Positions 49,111 through 59,989 of a stretch of 64,000 bases of DNA are shown piece by piece. The notes under the pieces were generated by a model. It made no database searches, had not been told where the DNA came from, and worked only from the letters and a program-made list of their open reading frames with translations. The position numbers were made by a program, and so were the translations under genes. The stretch comes from Symbiodinium natans (taxonomy: Eukaryota; Sar; Dinophyceae; Suessiales; Symbiodiniaceae), in contig CAJNDS010000259.1 in NCBI GenBank assembly GCA_905221605.1, forward strand, positions 38,813 through 102,812, written 5' to 3'. How positions within the stretch are numbered: position 1 is the stretch's first letter; the number at the start of each line of letters is the position of its first letter.

Positions 49111-49144
49111 GTTATGCCAGCCCCCACAAGTTACTGGCCACGTG

Positions 49145-49265
49145 AGCCCAGAAGTTCAAAGGCGACGACAGTTTCGCATGTCGCGAGCCCAAAAACGATG
49201 ACAGTTTCGCAGTTCGCAAACGCTCAGGCAAAAACAGCCACGACAGTTTCGAGGACGGCCAGCGC
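49145..49265. repeat. dispersed repeat shared with 1529-1660
   Basis: gagcccagaagt, cgacagtttcgcat and cgcgagc recur in the same order at 1529-1660. The copies are clearly diverged. The unit itself contains two or three internal sub-repeats ending in gtttcg. Confidence 0.5.
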
Positions 49266-50089
49266 AGACACGCCATCGCCCAGGCGAGAGCGCCTTTGGT
49301 AGCCCAAAAAGCGAGTAGGCTTCGAGAAAACCGCCAGGTCCCGGTCGTGCACGCCGCCGCACGCGCGCCTCGCGGCAACACCTACCTACCCCCCGCTGCC
49401 CCGTCGAAACATCAGTCCGCATCGTTTGAAATTCGCAACACGTGCCACAACAGCCTTGCCGACTTGCCGGGACAACGCAACTCTCTCAAGGTTCATGTAA
49501 GAAGCACTGCTAAAGCAACAGATATCCGCTGTCATCAGCTGCCTACCGCATTCACTCGAGCCCTCCGATGCTACTGTTACGAGCTACGGCGCTACGACGT
49601 TGCAAAGGAGCGATTGTCTAACAACTCTCTACGAGGCTCTACTGAGCCGAGCATGGCAAAGCACCCGCTTCGCCGCCCCGCATCACAGTTGCAAACCGAA
49701 TCCCAGAACGATGAACTAATACCCCACTATTCCGATGCAAACTTCTTGGGGGTGGTTGTTCCTAGTCAGATCACAACATAACGCCACTCTGCATCCCAAA
49801 ACATCCCCATAAGCCACATTCCAGAACAACCGCACTCCCCATCCCGACGCCTCACGGCGTGCTCGGTAGGAAGATGCCCGGGGCCTGAACATGCTTGGGC
49901 AGGGGTTCTGTCCTGGATTTGTCAGCTTCAGGTGTGGGTGCCAGGGGGCATGTGCGCCACTTGTCAGGCCAAGGCGTGGGGCACTCATGGGGGCCTCAGA
50001 GGTCGTGGCGTGAGTTGTGTCCTAAACCCTAAACCCTAAACCCTAAACCCTAAACCCTAAACCCTAAACCCTAAACCTAAACTCTAAAC

Positions 50090-50163
50090 CCAAGATCTGC
50101 TGGCTTTTGAGGTCCCTGCTGGGCTGCCGCGTCCGGACCTTCCAGGCCATGACAGTAATCTGA
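50090..50163 (-). CDS. linker exon, array-derived donor
   Basis: 74 nt after CCGAAG, ending GG|GTTTAG. SDYCHGLEGPDAAAQQGPQK PADL. Opposed arrays on both sides. Confidence 0.45.
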
Positions 50164-50809
50164 CTTCGGCTCGCTCACACCCAGGAGGTGTTAGGATTTA
50201 GGGTTTAGGGTTTAGGGTTTAGGGTTTAGGGTTTAGGGTTTAGGGTTTAGGGTTAGGGTTTAGGGTTTAAGGAAGGCCCCCGGGAAATTGTTCAGCTGGT
50301 GCTAGCTTCAGCTCTAAGACCCTGGCTGACGTTCTCCACAGAGCTACACACAAAACTCATAGGCGAGCTAGAGCACTCCCAAACTCGAGAGAACCCTGTT
50401 GCATCCAATAAGATTCCCTCCAAGGATTTGGGGTTTACTTACTATGCTTACGTAGATTCGTCAGTATTTGATTGTATGTCAGAGTTTATATTTTGGAAAG
50501 TTATGGCCGGTTGCAGTATGCTAGACTGGGTATATTCAAATATATGTTCTAATATACTATAGCGTGCGTATGAAAGGAAATGTGCAAACATAAAATATTT
50601 GAGAGTACAATATAGCGATGTGCAGCAAAAGTATATTGCAGTGTGTATTAAAGTAGTGGACATACGGTGGTATGTTATAGAACATATCCGACTGCAAGAA
50701 TGCCTTAGCACTATTGCATACGCAATGACATACAAGAATCTACTATGATTTACGATGATACCGTTTTCACCCTAAACCCTAAGACCCAAACCCCAAGACC
50801 CGGTAAGAG

Positions 50810-50995
50810 TGTTTTTTTTTTTGTTGCGGGTGCTTTTTTGCTGTGGGTGCGGGGGCGCGTTTTTTTTTTTGCTGCGGGTGCGGGGGGCGCTTTTTTTTTT
50901 TTGCTGCGGGTGCGGGGGCGCGTTTTTTTTTTTGTTGCGGGTGCCGTGGGGTCGCGTTTTTTTTTTTGCTGCGGGTGCGGAGCGTTTTTGCTGTT
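50810..50995. repeat. T-tract/GCTGCGGGTGCGGG minisatellite, block 1
   Basis: A T(10-12) run followed by gctgcgggtgcggggg and gcg is repeated about five times. The same unit recurs at 52590-52980. Confidence 0.8.
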
Positions 50996-51830
50996 TTCTC
51001 TATATTTTACTATGAAAACCTCTGTTTTCTCTAATTTTCAATAGGAAAACCTCTTTCTTCTCTATGTTTGAATAGGAAAACCTCTTTCTTCTCTATATTT
51101 GAATATGAAAACCTCTGTTTTCTCTACATTTAGTATGAAAACCTCTACTTTAATTCGAAAACCTCTATTTCTCTATATTTTATAACGAAAACCTCTATTT
51201 CTCTCTATTTTTGTCTATATCGTCATAGTTTTCCTCTATATTTAATGAGGAAGACATGAGAGAGGAATACATGAGAAACTTATTGTCTGTGTTATCTCAA
51301 TGTGTGACTTGCAATTAAAAGTGTTTTGTTCCTCTTGTCCTATTTTAATAGGAAGCCCATTATTTTCTCTGTCTCTGAATAGGCAAACCTCCATTGTCTT
51401 AACATTTGAACATGAAGACCTCTATTCTCTATATTTGAATATCAAGACCTCTACATTTTGATATGAAAACACTTTGTATGTTCGCTATATTTTCGTATGA
51501 AAGCCTCTATTTCCTCTATGTTGTCATAGGAAACATCTAATTTCTCTATATTGTATAGCGAAAACCTCTATTGTTCTATAGTTTTTTTGTCAGTATTTTC
51601 AGACATCTTCTCTTTATTTCACGAGGAAGACATGAGAGGAATACATGAAAAGCTAATTCTCTATATTGTCATAAGAGTACATGCATTATCTCTATCTGTG
51701 ACTCGTAGACAACAAGTGTTTTTGTTCATGTCTCATAACACAAGCTCTATTTTCTCGATTCTTTACTAAGAAGACGTTTATATCTCTATTTTTAGACGGA
51801 AAATTCAACTTCCACTATAAGGTCTGAATT
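50996..51830. repeat. degenerate AT-rich repeat with AAAACCTCT core
   Basis: Units like tatgaaaacctctattttct(ctatattt) recur every 35-45 bp, increasingly degenerate to the right. No coding or RNA feature is visible. Confidence 0.7.
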
Positions 51831-51899
51831 TTCGTAGGAAAGCAGGCATATATTCCCTCTTTTTTCAGGGGGTTGGAGGCTGCGCAGACCGCCGCATTT

Positions 51900-52490
51900 G
51901 AAAACACAATGCGCGCATCATGGGTTTGGAAGGGATTCGTAAGCTTTGAAGCAGGCTTGCCGGCCAAAAAAAGCGGGGGGGTTGGGGGGGGGCGCAGCCC
52001 CCCCCCCATTTGCAACACAATGCTCGCATCATCATGGGTTTGGAAGGGATTCGTATGATTGAAGCAAGCTTGCCCGGCTAAAAAGCGCAGCCCCCCCCCA
52101 CCCCCCATTTGCAACACAATGCTCGCATCATCATGGGTTTGGAAGGGATTCGTATGATTGAAGCAAGCTTGCCCGGCTAAAAAGCGCAGCCCCCCCCCCC
52201 CGCCCCTTTCAAGCGGAGGGGAATGCTCTCATGATGGTTTCGGAAAGGATTCATTTGCTTTGAAGCAAGCTGGCATGGCTTTAAGAAGCGGGGGTTGGGG
52301 GGGGCGCAGCCCCCCCCAATTTGCAAACCCAATGCTGGCATGATAGGCTTGGACAGGATTCATATGCTGAGAAGCTAGCTGGCACGGTTTTAAAGAGGGG
52401 GGGGGGTCGGGCGGGGTGCAGCCCACCCTCCACCGTTAGCAAACACAATGCTCGCATGATGGCCTTGGGAAGGATTCAGTGCTTTGAAAA
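51900..52490. repeat. tandem repeat, about 100-115 bp, six diverged units
   Basis: Each unit carries acacaatgctcgcatcat, ttggaagggattcgt and gaagcaagcttg, separated by poly-C/G tracts. Unit starts lie near 51905, 52017, 52116, 52220, 52328 and 52445. Confidence 0.75.
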
Positions 52491-52589
52491 TGCTTCCACA
52501 GTTTAAAGGAGGGGGGGGGGTTGGGGACGGGGTTGGGGAGGAAATTGCAAAAACAAATGACCTGGGGGAAGGGGGAAGGGGGGGGGGGG

Positions 52590-53075
52590 GGGCGCTTTTT
52601 TTTTTTTGCTGCGGGTGCGGGGGCGCGTTTTTTTTTTGCTGCGGTGCGGGGGCGCGTTTTTTTTTTTTGCTGCGGGTGCGGGGCGACACGCGCGAGGTCA
52701 CTCACTCACTGGGGGGTGGGGAGGAGGGGGGGGGGGGGGGGGGGGCGCGTTTTTTTTTTTGCTGCGGGTGCGGGGCGCGTTTTTTTTTTTGCTGCGGGTG
52801 CGGGGGCGCGCTTTTTTTTTGCTGCGGGTGCGGGGGCGACACGCGCCAGGTCACTCACTCACCTGGGGGGGTGGGGGGAAGCGGGGGGGAGGGGGGGGGG
52901 GGTGCGGCTGCGGTGGGGGGCGCGGTTTTTTTTTGCTGCGGGTGCGGGGGCCCCTTTTTTTTTTGCTGCGGGTGCGGGGGCGACACGCGCCAGGTCACTC
53001 ACTCACCGGGGCGGCCCCCGAAAAAAGCACCCACAGCAAAAAAGCACCCACAACAAAAAAAAAAACACGGGTTCC
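52590..53075. repeat. T-tract/GCTGCGGGTGCGGG minisatellite, block 2
   Basis: Same unit as block 1, interleaved with three copies of gcgacacgcg(c/g)aggtcactcact. At 53025-53075 the unit appears inverted (gcacccacagcaaaa). Confidence 0.8.
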
Positions 53076-53295
53076 CCCCAAGACCCAAACCCCAAACCCC
53101 AAAGCACCCTAAACCCTAAACCCTACCCTAAACCCTAAAAGCCCTAAACCCGAAACCCGAAACCCTAAAGCACCGGCCGAGCTCTAGGCCGGCCGGATCG
53201 GCTGCCACGGGAGACCTGGATGGGTGTTTTCGGCTTTAGGGCGTAGTTTTTGCCCGTGGAGCCTGGGCATGCTATAGTATCTTGTAGTATCTGGT

Positions 53296-53376
53296 GTTCT
53301 ATCCGGGGTGTACGAAAATATGGGACCCCTAATAGTGTCCAAAAAGGGTACCCCTATTTTCGGAAACCCCCAGATT
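53296..53376. mobile_element. inverted-repeat element, family D, copy 2
   Basis: cggggtgtacgaaaatatgg and the complement of gggtacccctattttcggaa. Same terminal logic as copy 1. Confidence 0.45.
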
Positions 53377-54241
53377 GTAGTGTTGTGTACTGTCTTAACT
53401 TGTCTTATAATATGCTTTCATATTCTAAAGTATCTTGCAACATCTCATAGTTTATAGTATACTGTAGTCTGTTGACCGACCTTAAAGTATCTTATGCTCT
53501 GTGATGGTCGATTGTTGTAGATTCTAGTACCTTACGACGGTATGTTATCTATTGCTATAGTCTAGTATATTCTTGTACCTTACATTATCTCATGGCATCT
53601 TCTCGTATCTTCGAGTATCTCCTAGTATCTTGCTGTGTCTTGCAGCATCTTATAGATACTGCGGTATACGATACAGATATTGCACTCGAACACATGCCTG
53701 CTGGGTCCCTGGAGAGGTGCCAAAGGAAACGGCCCCGATTTCGGATTTAGGCCTCTTGGGTCCTGGGTTTTCGGCTTTACACCCAGATCCCATGTAGGAA
53801 TTGTGCCAGCAGTGCGAAAGGGAAGGGGTGTAGGGTTCAGGGTGTGGAAATTTTCAGAGCCGAAATCGGAGAAACCTCCCCTGACACCAACCAGGAGACC
53901 TTTCTCATATGACTTTGGTTGGACAGGCTTCCCGTGGTGTCCTCAAACCCCCAAACCCCCCAAAAAAAACCCAAAACCCCAAACCCCGAACATCCCAAAC
54001 CTCCTGGGCGCCCAAACTCGGAGGCAGCGGCACCGGTTTGACCCCCACCTCCACGCCGCGCCTTGGAGTCCGGGTTTGGGGTGCTTAGATTTTTTATGTG
54101 CAGTCCTTAGGGTTTAGGGCTTAGGGATGCCCTGCAAACACAAAAACCAAGGCCGAGCAAAGATCTTTCTTCTTATGTACCGCGCCGATGCCCCACCAGG
54201 GTTCAGGGCTCAGGCTGCCTGCTGCTTCGACTCCAGCACAC

Positions 54242-54332
54242 CCCCATAGCACTCCGAGAATCCTAAGCACGCCTCGCAAGGTGCCCCGAATCCCCCTCTT
54301 GCATTAGCCTCGACTTCGCACAGGCAGATCTT
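54242..54332 (-). CDS. Cys-rich exon
   Basis: 91 nt after CAACAG, donor GTGTGC. KICLCEVEANARGGFGAPCE ACLGFSECYG; the C..C spacing recalls EGF-like or ephrin-receptor-like modules. If unspliced the frame runs to TGA at 54210. Confidence 0.5.
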
Positions 54333-54367
54333 CTGTTGTGTCGCCTCTGCTTAGTCACACAGCCAGC

Positions 54368-54408
54368 TCCTGCGGCAACTTTGATCCATGAGCTTGACCC
54401 TTCGGAGA
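54368..54408 (-). CDS. RCC1-like micro-exon
   Basis: 41 nt after CCACAG, GC donor assumed. SEGSSSWIKVAAG, the W.kVaaG strand. It joins in phase with the 54242 exon. Confidence 0.45.
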
Positions 54409-54490
54409 CTGTGGTCAAGCTCGCACCCTAAACCCCAGGCCCTAAACCCTGAACCCTAAAACCGCTCTAAACCCTGGATCCTACTTGTAC

Positions 54491-54588
54491 TTGGAGGTTC
54501 ATGGGTAGTGATAAGTAGGGTTATAAGTATGGTAATTCCCCACTTCGGGCACTTATAACCCTGCTTATTGCTACCCATGAGCCTCCAA
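54491..54588. mobile_element. short inverted-repeat element, family A, copy 2
   Basis: The arms are 38 bp and nearly complementary (54491-54528 and 54551-54588, outer end ttggaggttcatgggtag). The outer part matches the element at 2318-2422. No ORF, so it is MITE- or introner-like. It starts about 11 nt past the donor of the 54600-54676 exon. Confidence 0.75.
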
Positions 54589-54599
54589 GTAAGAGAGAC

Positions 54600-54676
54600 C
54601 CAAGAGAGTGCCCCCCGCGCTGAGGGAAGCGCCCCGTAGCCGGGAGATGCCCCCGGCTTCAGCGTCGCCGAAGGTT
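54600..54676 (-). CDS. exon, weak RCC1-like
   Basis: 77 nt after TACAG, donor GTCTCT. TFGDAEAGGISRLRGASLSA GGTLL. The intron begins with the family A element. Confidence 0.4.
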
Positions 54677-54848
54677 CTGTACATCGGCAGGGCGTGTCAG
54701 GGTTTAGGGTTCAGGGTCTGGGGTCTAAGGTCTGGGGTCTGGGGTTTAGGGTTCAGGGTTCAGGGTTCAGGGTTTTGGGTTTAGGGTTTAGGGTTTAGGG
54801 TTCGGAGATTAAGGTTTGAGGGGACACGATGAGGGGTCTGAGGCCTGC

Positions 54849-54894
54849 AAGTTGCAGGAGATTTTGGTTCAGGGAAGATGGGCAAGGATCGCAA
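54849..54894 (-). CDS. linker micro-exon
   Basis: 46 nt after CTTACAG (good pyrimidine context), GC donor (GCAGGC). LRSLPIFPEPKSPAT. Confidence 0.4.
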
Positions 54895-55202
54895 CTGTAA
54901 GAGCCACATTGCACTTAGGGTTTAGGGTTTAGGGTTTAGGGTTTAGGGTTTAGGGTTTAGGGTTTAGGCTTTAGGGTTTAGGGTTTAGGGTTTAGGGTTT
55001 AGGGTTTAGGGTTTAGGGTTTAGGGTTTAGGGTTTAGGGTTTGGAGTGGCTGGGAGTGACAGCCAGGTGGGTCAAACTACAACCTGAATAGCAAAGATCT
55101 GACTAGGAGTAGCTTGGGAGACCAACCCCCTAGCCGTTGATCGCTCCCCCTCATTCCTAAACCCAAAGCCCCTAAGCCCCTAAGCCCCTAAGCCCCTAAA
55201 AC

Positions 55203-55345
55203 CCTGAAACCCTGAAACCCTGAAACCCTGAAACCCTGAAACCCCTAAAATCCCCTAAACCCCTGAAACCCTGAAACCCTGAAACCCTGAAACCCCTAAA
55301 ATCCCCTAAACCCCTGAAACCCTGAAACCCTGAAACCCTGAAACC
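55203..55345. repeat. CCCTGAAA (8-mer) variant array
   Basis: Octamer ccctgaaa interleaved with ccctaaaatcc, a local higher-order repeat. Confidence 0.9.
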
Positions 55346-55376
55346 TAAAGCTCGGGCCCTCAGCCCTCAGCCGCAC

Positions 55377-55410
55377 CTTCGGAGGGGCTCGGGCTGCTCC
55401 GCTCGTTGGA
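55377..55410 (-). CDS. linker micro-exon
   Basis: 34 nt after CGCAG, donor GTGCGG. SNERSSPSPSE. Bracketed by CCCTGAAA-type and TTTAGGG arrays. Confidence 0.35.
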
Positions 55411-55742
55411 CTGCGCGGGAGGAGGGGGAGGGGGGGGGGGGGGGCTTGGGGTTGATTGGCTTAGGGGTTTAGGGGTTAGGGGTTTAGGGTTTAGGTTTTA
55501 GGGTTCAGGGTTTAGGGCTTAAGGTCTAGGGTCTGGGGGTTAGGGTTTAGGGTTTAGGGTTTAGGGGTTAGGGCTTAGGGCTTAGGGCTTAGGGTTTAGG
55601 GGCTTTGGAGGGTTGAGGGCTTAGGGGCTTCGGAGGGTGTATGGTTCGAGGTGTTGGGGGGTTAAGGGTCTGAGCCTGTGTCAAGGGGCTAACGGCTCGT
55701 GCGTGCAGGGCAGAACTCCATCTACTAGCAGGTTCACGATAC

Positions 55743-55790
55743 AAACCCTCCAAGCTCTCCCACATGGGAGTTTGCCATCATACGGGAATC
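55743..55790 (-). CDS. diverged RCC1-like exon
   Basis: 48 nt, phase 0, after TGTCAG, donor GTATCG. DSRMMANSHVGELGGF retains N.h.GeLG. Confidence 0.4.
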
Positions 55791-56005
55791 CTGACATATC
55801 CCAAAATAATCGGACCCCAAAGCCCTAACCCCTAACCCTGAACCCCTCAACCCTCAACCCTAAACCCGAAACCCGAAACCCTAAACCCTAAACCCTGAAC
55901 CCTGAACCCTAAACCCCCCTAAACACCCCCTAAATCCCCCCTAAACACCCCTAAATCCCCCTAAACACCCCTAAACACCCCTAAACACCCCTCAAACCTG
56001 GACAC

Positions 56006-56057
56006 CCTTCTCGAAGTACAGCCTTGCTCCTGCGCTCCCGGTAGCTCGACCGGCGGC
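56006..56057 (-). CDS. micro-exon, upstream group
   Basis: 52 nt after CGCAG, donor GTGTCC. AAGRATGSAGARLYFEK. Opposed arrays on both sides. Confidence 0.4.
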
Positions 56058-56268
56058 CTGCGTCCTCCGGCCTTGGCGAGTTTAGGGGTTAGGTTTTATA
56101 GGGTGGAGGGTTTAGGGTTTAGGGTTTAGGGTGTAGAGTGTTGGGGTTTAGGGTTTAGGTTTCGGGTTTAGGGTTTTGGGTTTTGGGTTTAGGGTTCAGG
56201 GCTTAGGGTTTGGGATTTAGGGTTTAGGGTTTAGGGCTTAGGGTTTAGGGTTTAGGTTTAGGGCTCAC

Positions 56269-56328
56269 AAAGCCTGAACAGCTGATTTGAGGAAGGTGCC
56301 CTGCGCTGCGACCTGGCTCGGAAAGGTT
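56269..56328 (-). CDS. RCC1-like exon
   Basis: 60 nt, phase 0, after ACTAG, canonical donor GTGAGC. NLSEPGRSAGHLPQISCSGF contains an lpqIscsG strand. Confidence 0.45.
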
Positions 56329-56399
56329 CTAGTGAGCTACTGCCTTTGGAAGTCGGGCAGGTTTAGGGGATAGGGTCAGGGCTTTACGGTTTTGGGTCT

Positions 56400-56612
56400 A
56401 GGGTTTAGGGTTAAGGGTTAGGGTTTAGGGTTTAGGGTTTAGGGTTTAGGGTTTAGGGTTTAGGGTTTAGGGTTTAGGGTTTAGGGTTTAGGGTTTAGGG
56501 TCTAGGGTCTAGGGTATAGGGTTTAGGGTTTAGGGTTTAGGGTTTAGGGTTTAGGGTTTAGGGTTTAGGGTTTAGGGTTTAGGGTTTAGGGTTTAGGGTT
56601 TAGGGTTTAGGG
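56400..56612. repeat. TTTAGGG array
   Basis: About 30 units right of the 56269-56328 exon. Confidence 0.95.
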
Positions 56613-56816
56613 ACATGATGGTCCCTGTTTGGGGCCACCCTGCATGATGGGCTCTGCGAGCAGAGGAAGAACTCCAAAGGGACGATCATTTTGAGAGAGG
56701 GAGTGGGCTTGCAGTAAGGTTTCCCCATGCAGGTTGGAACATGTAACATGGTTGCAGTGGCTTTGTAGAGCAGAGCGTCCCTGTTGGTTTGGGAGTTTCG
56801 GCTTCAAGTGGCCCAC

Positions 56817-56917
56817 CAAAACCAATCACAACCAAGAGGCGAAGCGTCACCATAACCACAGACTCTGAGCAAGACCATCCTAAACCTTCGCGAACTTTCT
56901 CAGGGCCTATGTTCATC
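56817..56917 (-). CDS. RCC1-like exon
   Basis: 101 nt after TCGCAG, donor GTGGGC. MNIGPEKVREGLGWSCSESV VMVTLRLLVVIGF. The pattern V...w.csesvvmv resembles an RCC1 strand pair. The overlapping plus frame 56789-57118 is taken as chance. Confidence 0.4.
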
Positions 56918-57380
56918 CTGCGAGTGAGCAACTACGGGCGGTGTCCTTGGCGGACCGCGGTGCTTGATGCGACTGTCCGACATATACAACGCAAGACCCT
57001 CGGCTTAAACCTCCACACCTTAGCACCCCGAACAAAAAATCTTAAACCTTCAAACCATAAACCCGAAACATCGAGAAGCTCCCGGCCTCCTTTGTCACGG
57101 TCGCTCGGGGCCTGGTGACATTTGCAGCTTCAGTAATGTTATCCGTTGGGCTAAGAGGGAGTGAAATAGTAGCAGCAACGTAGAAACAGCGTAGGCGTCC
57201 CTCGCAATGGTGCGATCATGTAATGGCAGCTGTCTTGCACTGCCGTAGCGTTCCTGCTGCATCATAAAAACAATCATCCCGGAGCTTCATATACTAATCG
57301 CCTTCCCCACCCCGCATCAATGAACCCCGCAACATCCTTAGCTGACAGCTACTGATCACAACTCCAATGACGTGCCGCAC

Positions 57381-57440
57381 CTCGGCGGGAGCCTCCAGCT
57401 TGGAGGACCGCACATTCTTCTTGTAGCCCTTGTGGATGGT
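57381..57440 (-). CDS. basic exon, unrecognised
   Basis: 60 nt, phase 0, after CTGCAG, donor GTGCGG. TIHKGYKKNVRSSKLEAPAE, strongly coding-like. Confidence 0.5.
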
Positions 57441-57825
57441 CTGCAGCAAGCATCAGCAACCTACACCTTCGTACTCTTACGCTCTAAGTTCGAAACCCAG
57501 GACGAGCCTGTGCATCCATCGACTTCCGGCGTTCATCCTCTGTGAAGGATCGCCGCTCTTTGCCTCCAAGCCGCAGCAGCAGTAGCAGTAGCAGCAGCCG
57601 TAAGCGCACAACGATTTAGGGGGCCCTACAGCGGCATCCCAGAATTTGGGTCCTCTCTCCCCTGCACCTAACCAGCAGGCGACATGTGTTCATGGCGAAA
57701 GATCCAGTTCCCACTTTTGTCTTTCGGCTCGGGCTCAGGGGTTCCAGTCCGGATGTCCGCCTATTGCGACCTACAACCCCTGACAATCGTGCATCCCGCA
57801 AGGTGGGCCAAGTGTAGCCATTCAG

Positions 57826-57978
57826 GCAACAATTCCAAATGCTCAAACCACCGCACACTTAATTGCCGAACGTGGAGGAGAGCTCCGTACATTTTTGCTA
57901 CCAATCAAAACAAAGCTGTTTCTGCATTCACAGTTACACTGGCAACCGGACGGGCACCGAGTTCACACAACTCTTGAG
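57826..57978 (+). CDS. plus-strand exon with canonical sites
   Basis: 153 nt, phase 0 both ends, between TTCAG and GTAAGT, the best donor in the window. ATIPNAQTTAHLIAERGGEL RTFLLPIKTKLFLHSQLHWQ PDGHRVHTTLE. The family is unknown. It opposes the general minus-strand direction. Confidence 0.45.
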
Positions 57979-58299
57979 GTAAGTCCACATCACATGAACG
58001 GATGGGCAAGAAACAGTGACAGAGCATGCGTGCGTCTCAACATGAGGGCGCCTAGACTGTCATCGTTTACACCGGGGAAGACGTACCGAGCTCTGAACCA
58101 GAACAACAAACAAAACAATTCGAGGTTTGTCTAGATGAGGGCCCGTTGTGATACCCTATATGGGCAGAAGAACCACGCCGTACCCGAAACAGACCCAGAA
58201 TGTTGACCAACCCGCAACTAACCATCCCCTGCAAAAACACTCTCAGCGCGCAGCCAGTGGATTTGTCCCTGAGAGGCAGTTCGGTCTGGGTTTTGGGTT

Positions 58300-58497
58300 T
58301 AGGGTGTAGGGTTTAGGGTTTAGGGTTCAGGGTTCAGGGTTCGGGGTTTGGGGTTTGGGGTTTGGGGTTTGGGGTTTGGGGTTTGGGGTTTGGGGTTTGG
58401 GGTTTGGGGTTTGGGGTTTGGGGTTTGGGGTTTACGGTTTAGGGTTTAGGGTTTAGGGTTTAGGGTTTAGGGTTTAGGGTTTAGGGTTTAGGGTTTA
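58300..58497. repeat. TTTGGGG/TTTAGGG array
   Basis: A block of about 15 tttgggg units followed by canonical heptamers, then an AT-rich unique stretch to about 58.7 kb with no visible gene. Confidence 0.95.
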
Positions 58498-58958
58498 TTA
58501 ACATCACTTCCATTTGATAAAAATAATTCAATCAAATCAAGTTTACTTGAATGATGCTTGTGTCTTATGTATAGTATGCCTCTTCAGTTGCTCAGACAAC
58601 GGATGATATTACAATTCCAGAATCTCAATGTCACACGATATTATTTCTTTTCAAACAATTATCCAATTTAGTGAATAATAGAGATGAATTTGCATGAATC
58701 CTAAAAGGGTCTAGGGTCTAGGAAGCTTAGGGTTCGGGGCTCATAGCTTCGGAGCTTGAGGGTGTGAGGCTTCTTGCCCAGAGGCTTGCAGTTCCGGGTT
58801 GATGAGAGTGTCAAGTTACGGGTTGCGGCCCCAAGGCTCTAAACCCTGAACCCGAAACCCGAAACCCTAAACCCTAAACCCTAAACCCGAAACCCGAAAC
58901 CCTAAACCCTAAACCCTAAACCCCAAAGGGTCTAAGGGTCGGAAAACCCCGAGGACAC

Positions 58959-59022
58959 CGGGGTTGGGCCTCCACCGCTTGACGCCGAAGAAGCAACCGA
59001 GCACCACCAGCACGCCGAGGAC
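58959..59022 (-). CDS. transmembrane exon
   Basis: 64 nt after AACAG, donor GTGTCC. VLGVLVVLGCFFGVKRWRPN P is a clear membrane helix followed by a basic stop-transfer. Opposed arrays flank it. Confidence 0.55.
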
Positions 59023-59156
59023 CTGTTTAGGGTTTAGGGTTTAGGGTTTAGGGTTTAGGGTTTAGGGTTTAGGGTTTAGGGTTTAGGGTTTAGGGTTTAG
59101 GGTTAGGGTTTAGGGTTTAGGGTTTAGGGTTTAGGGCATCTGGAACCCAGGTGAAC

Positions 59157-59195
59157 GTCTGCTGCCCACGCATTGAAGGCGCCCGCTTCGGGGAT
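59157..59195 (-). CDS. micro-exon
   Basis: 39 nt, phase 0, after ATGAAG, donor GTTCAC. IPEAGAFNAWAAD. Confidence 0.35.
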
Positions 59196-59400
59196 CTTCA
59201 TGGATTTTGAAGTTCTGGGGCTGGAAAGGTCTTAGGCTTGCAAGCGAGGGAGGGGCTTGCAAGCACAAGCCTCTGCGTTGAAGAGTCTGGTGTGGTCTCC
59301 AGCTTAGTCTCACTGTCCCCAGGCCCTTCTTCTAGCCATCCAAACTGCACAAGCCCCAGGCACAAGAGCTGCCTGTGAAAGTAGCGAGGCGTTGAAGCAC

Positions 59401-59578
59401 GAAGCCTACATGAAGGCCTCGGGATCTAACCCAGCTGGGCACTGGGTCCAAGCGGCGTCCAAGCGGCTACAACAAGAGGCCAGTACCCAGTGGATACTGG
59501 CCTCTTGTTGCAGCCGCCTTGGCCCTCTTGACCAAGTGTCCATCTGGGCTGGATCCCAAGGCCTTCATGTAGGCTTCG
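59401..59578. repeat. long imperfect inverted repeat
   Basis: Outer arms gaagcctacatgaaggcc (59401) and its complement ending at 59578; inner arms caacaagaggccagta (about 59470-59485) and its complement (59495-59509). Both strands translate the arm as similar protein (EAYMKA...), so it looks like an inverted duplication of a coding fragment. Confidence 0.75.
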
Positions 59579-59989
59579 CGTTTCAAAGCCTTGCTCTCGT
59601 GCAGCGCTACTTGTTTGTCGGCGGGACCCCTCTCGGGACCTCCTGAAACCCCCCTCAAAACCCCTAAAAGTGGGACCCCCTGAAACCATCCTAGAACCTT
59701 TCTCCCCCCCTTTTTTTGAGAAACCCTGCCGGCCCTGCTGCCGAGGCGGCGCGCGCAAGCGTTTACAATTAGTCCTATTCAAACAGCACGCAAAGATTGT
59801 TATATACAGATGTGGCCACTTCACAAGGATTGTACTATATTTTTGGGTGTCCTAAACCCTGTTTTTCGGCATGAGCATCGCAAGAGAGCAAATGTGCATC
59901 AACGATCATCAACGCAGTGCTAGTGTGCCCTGCTTGTAGGGGCAGTGTAGCAGAAGGGCCTGAGGCTCCACGTAGTTTTGTTTCCCGTC

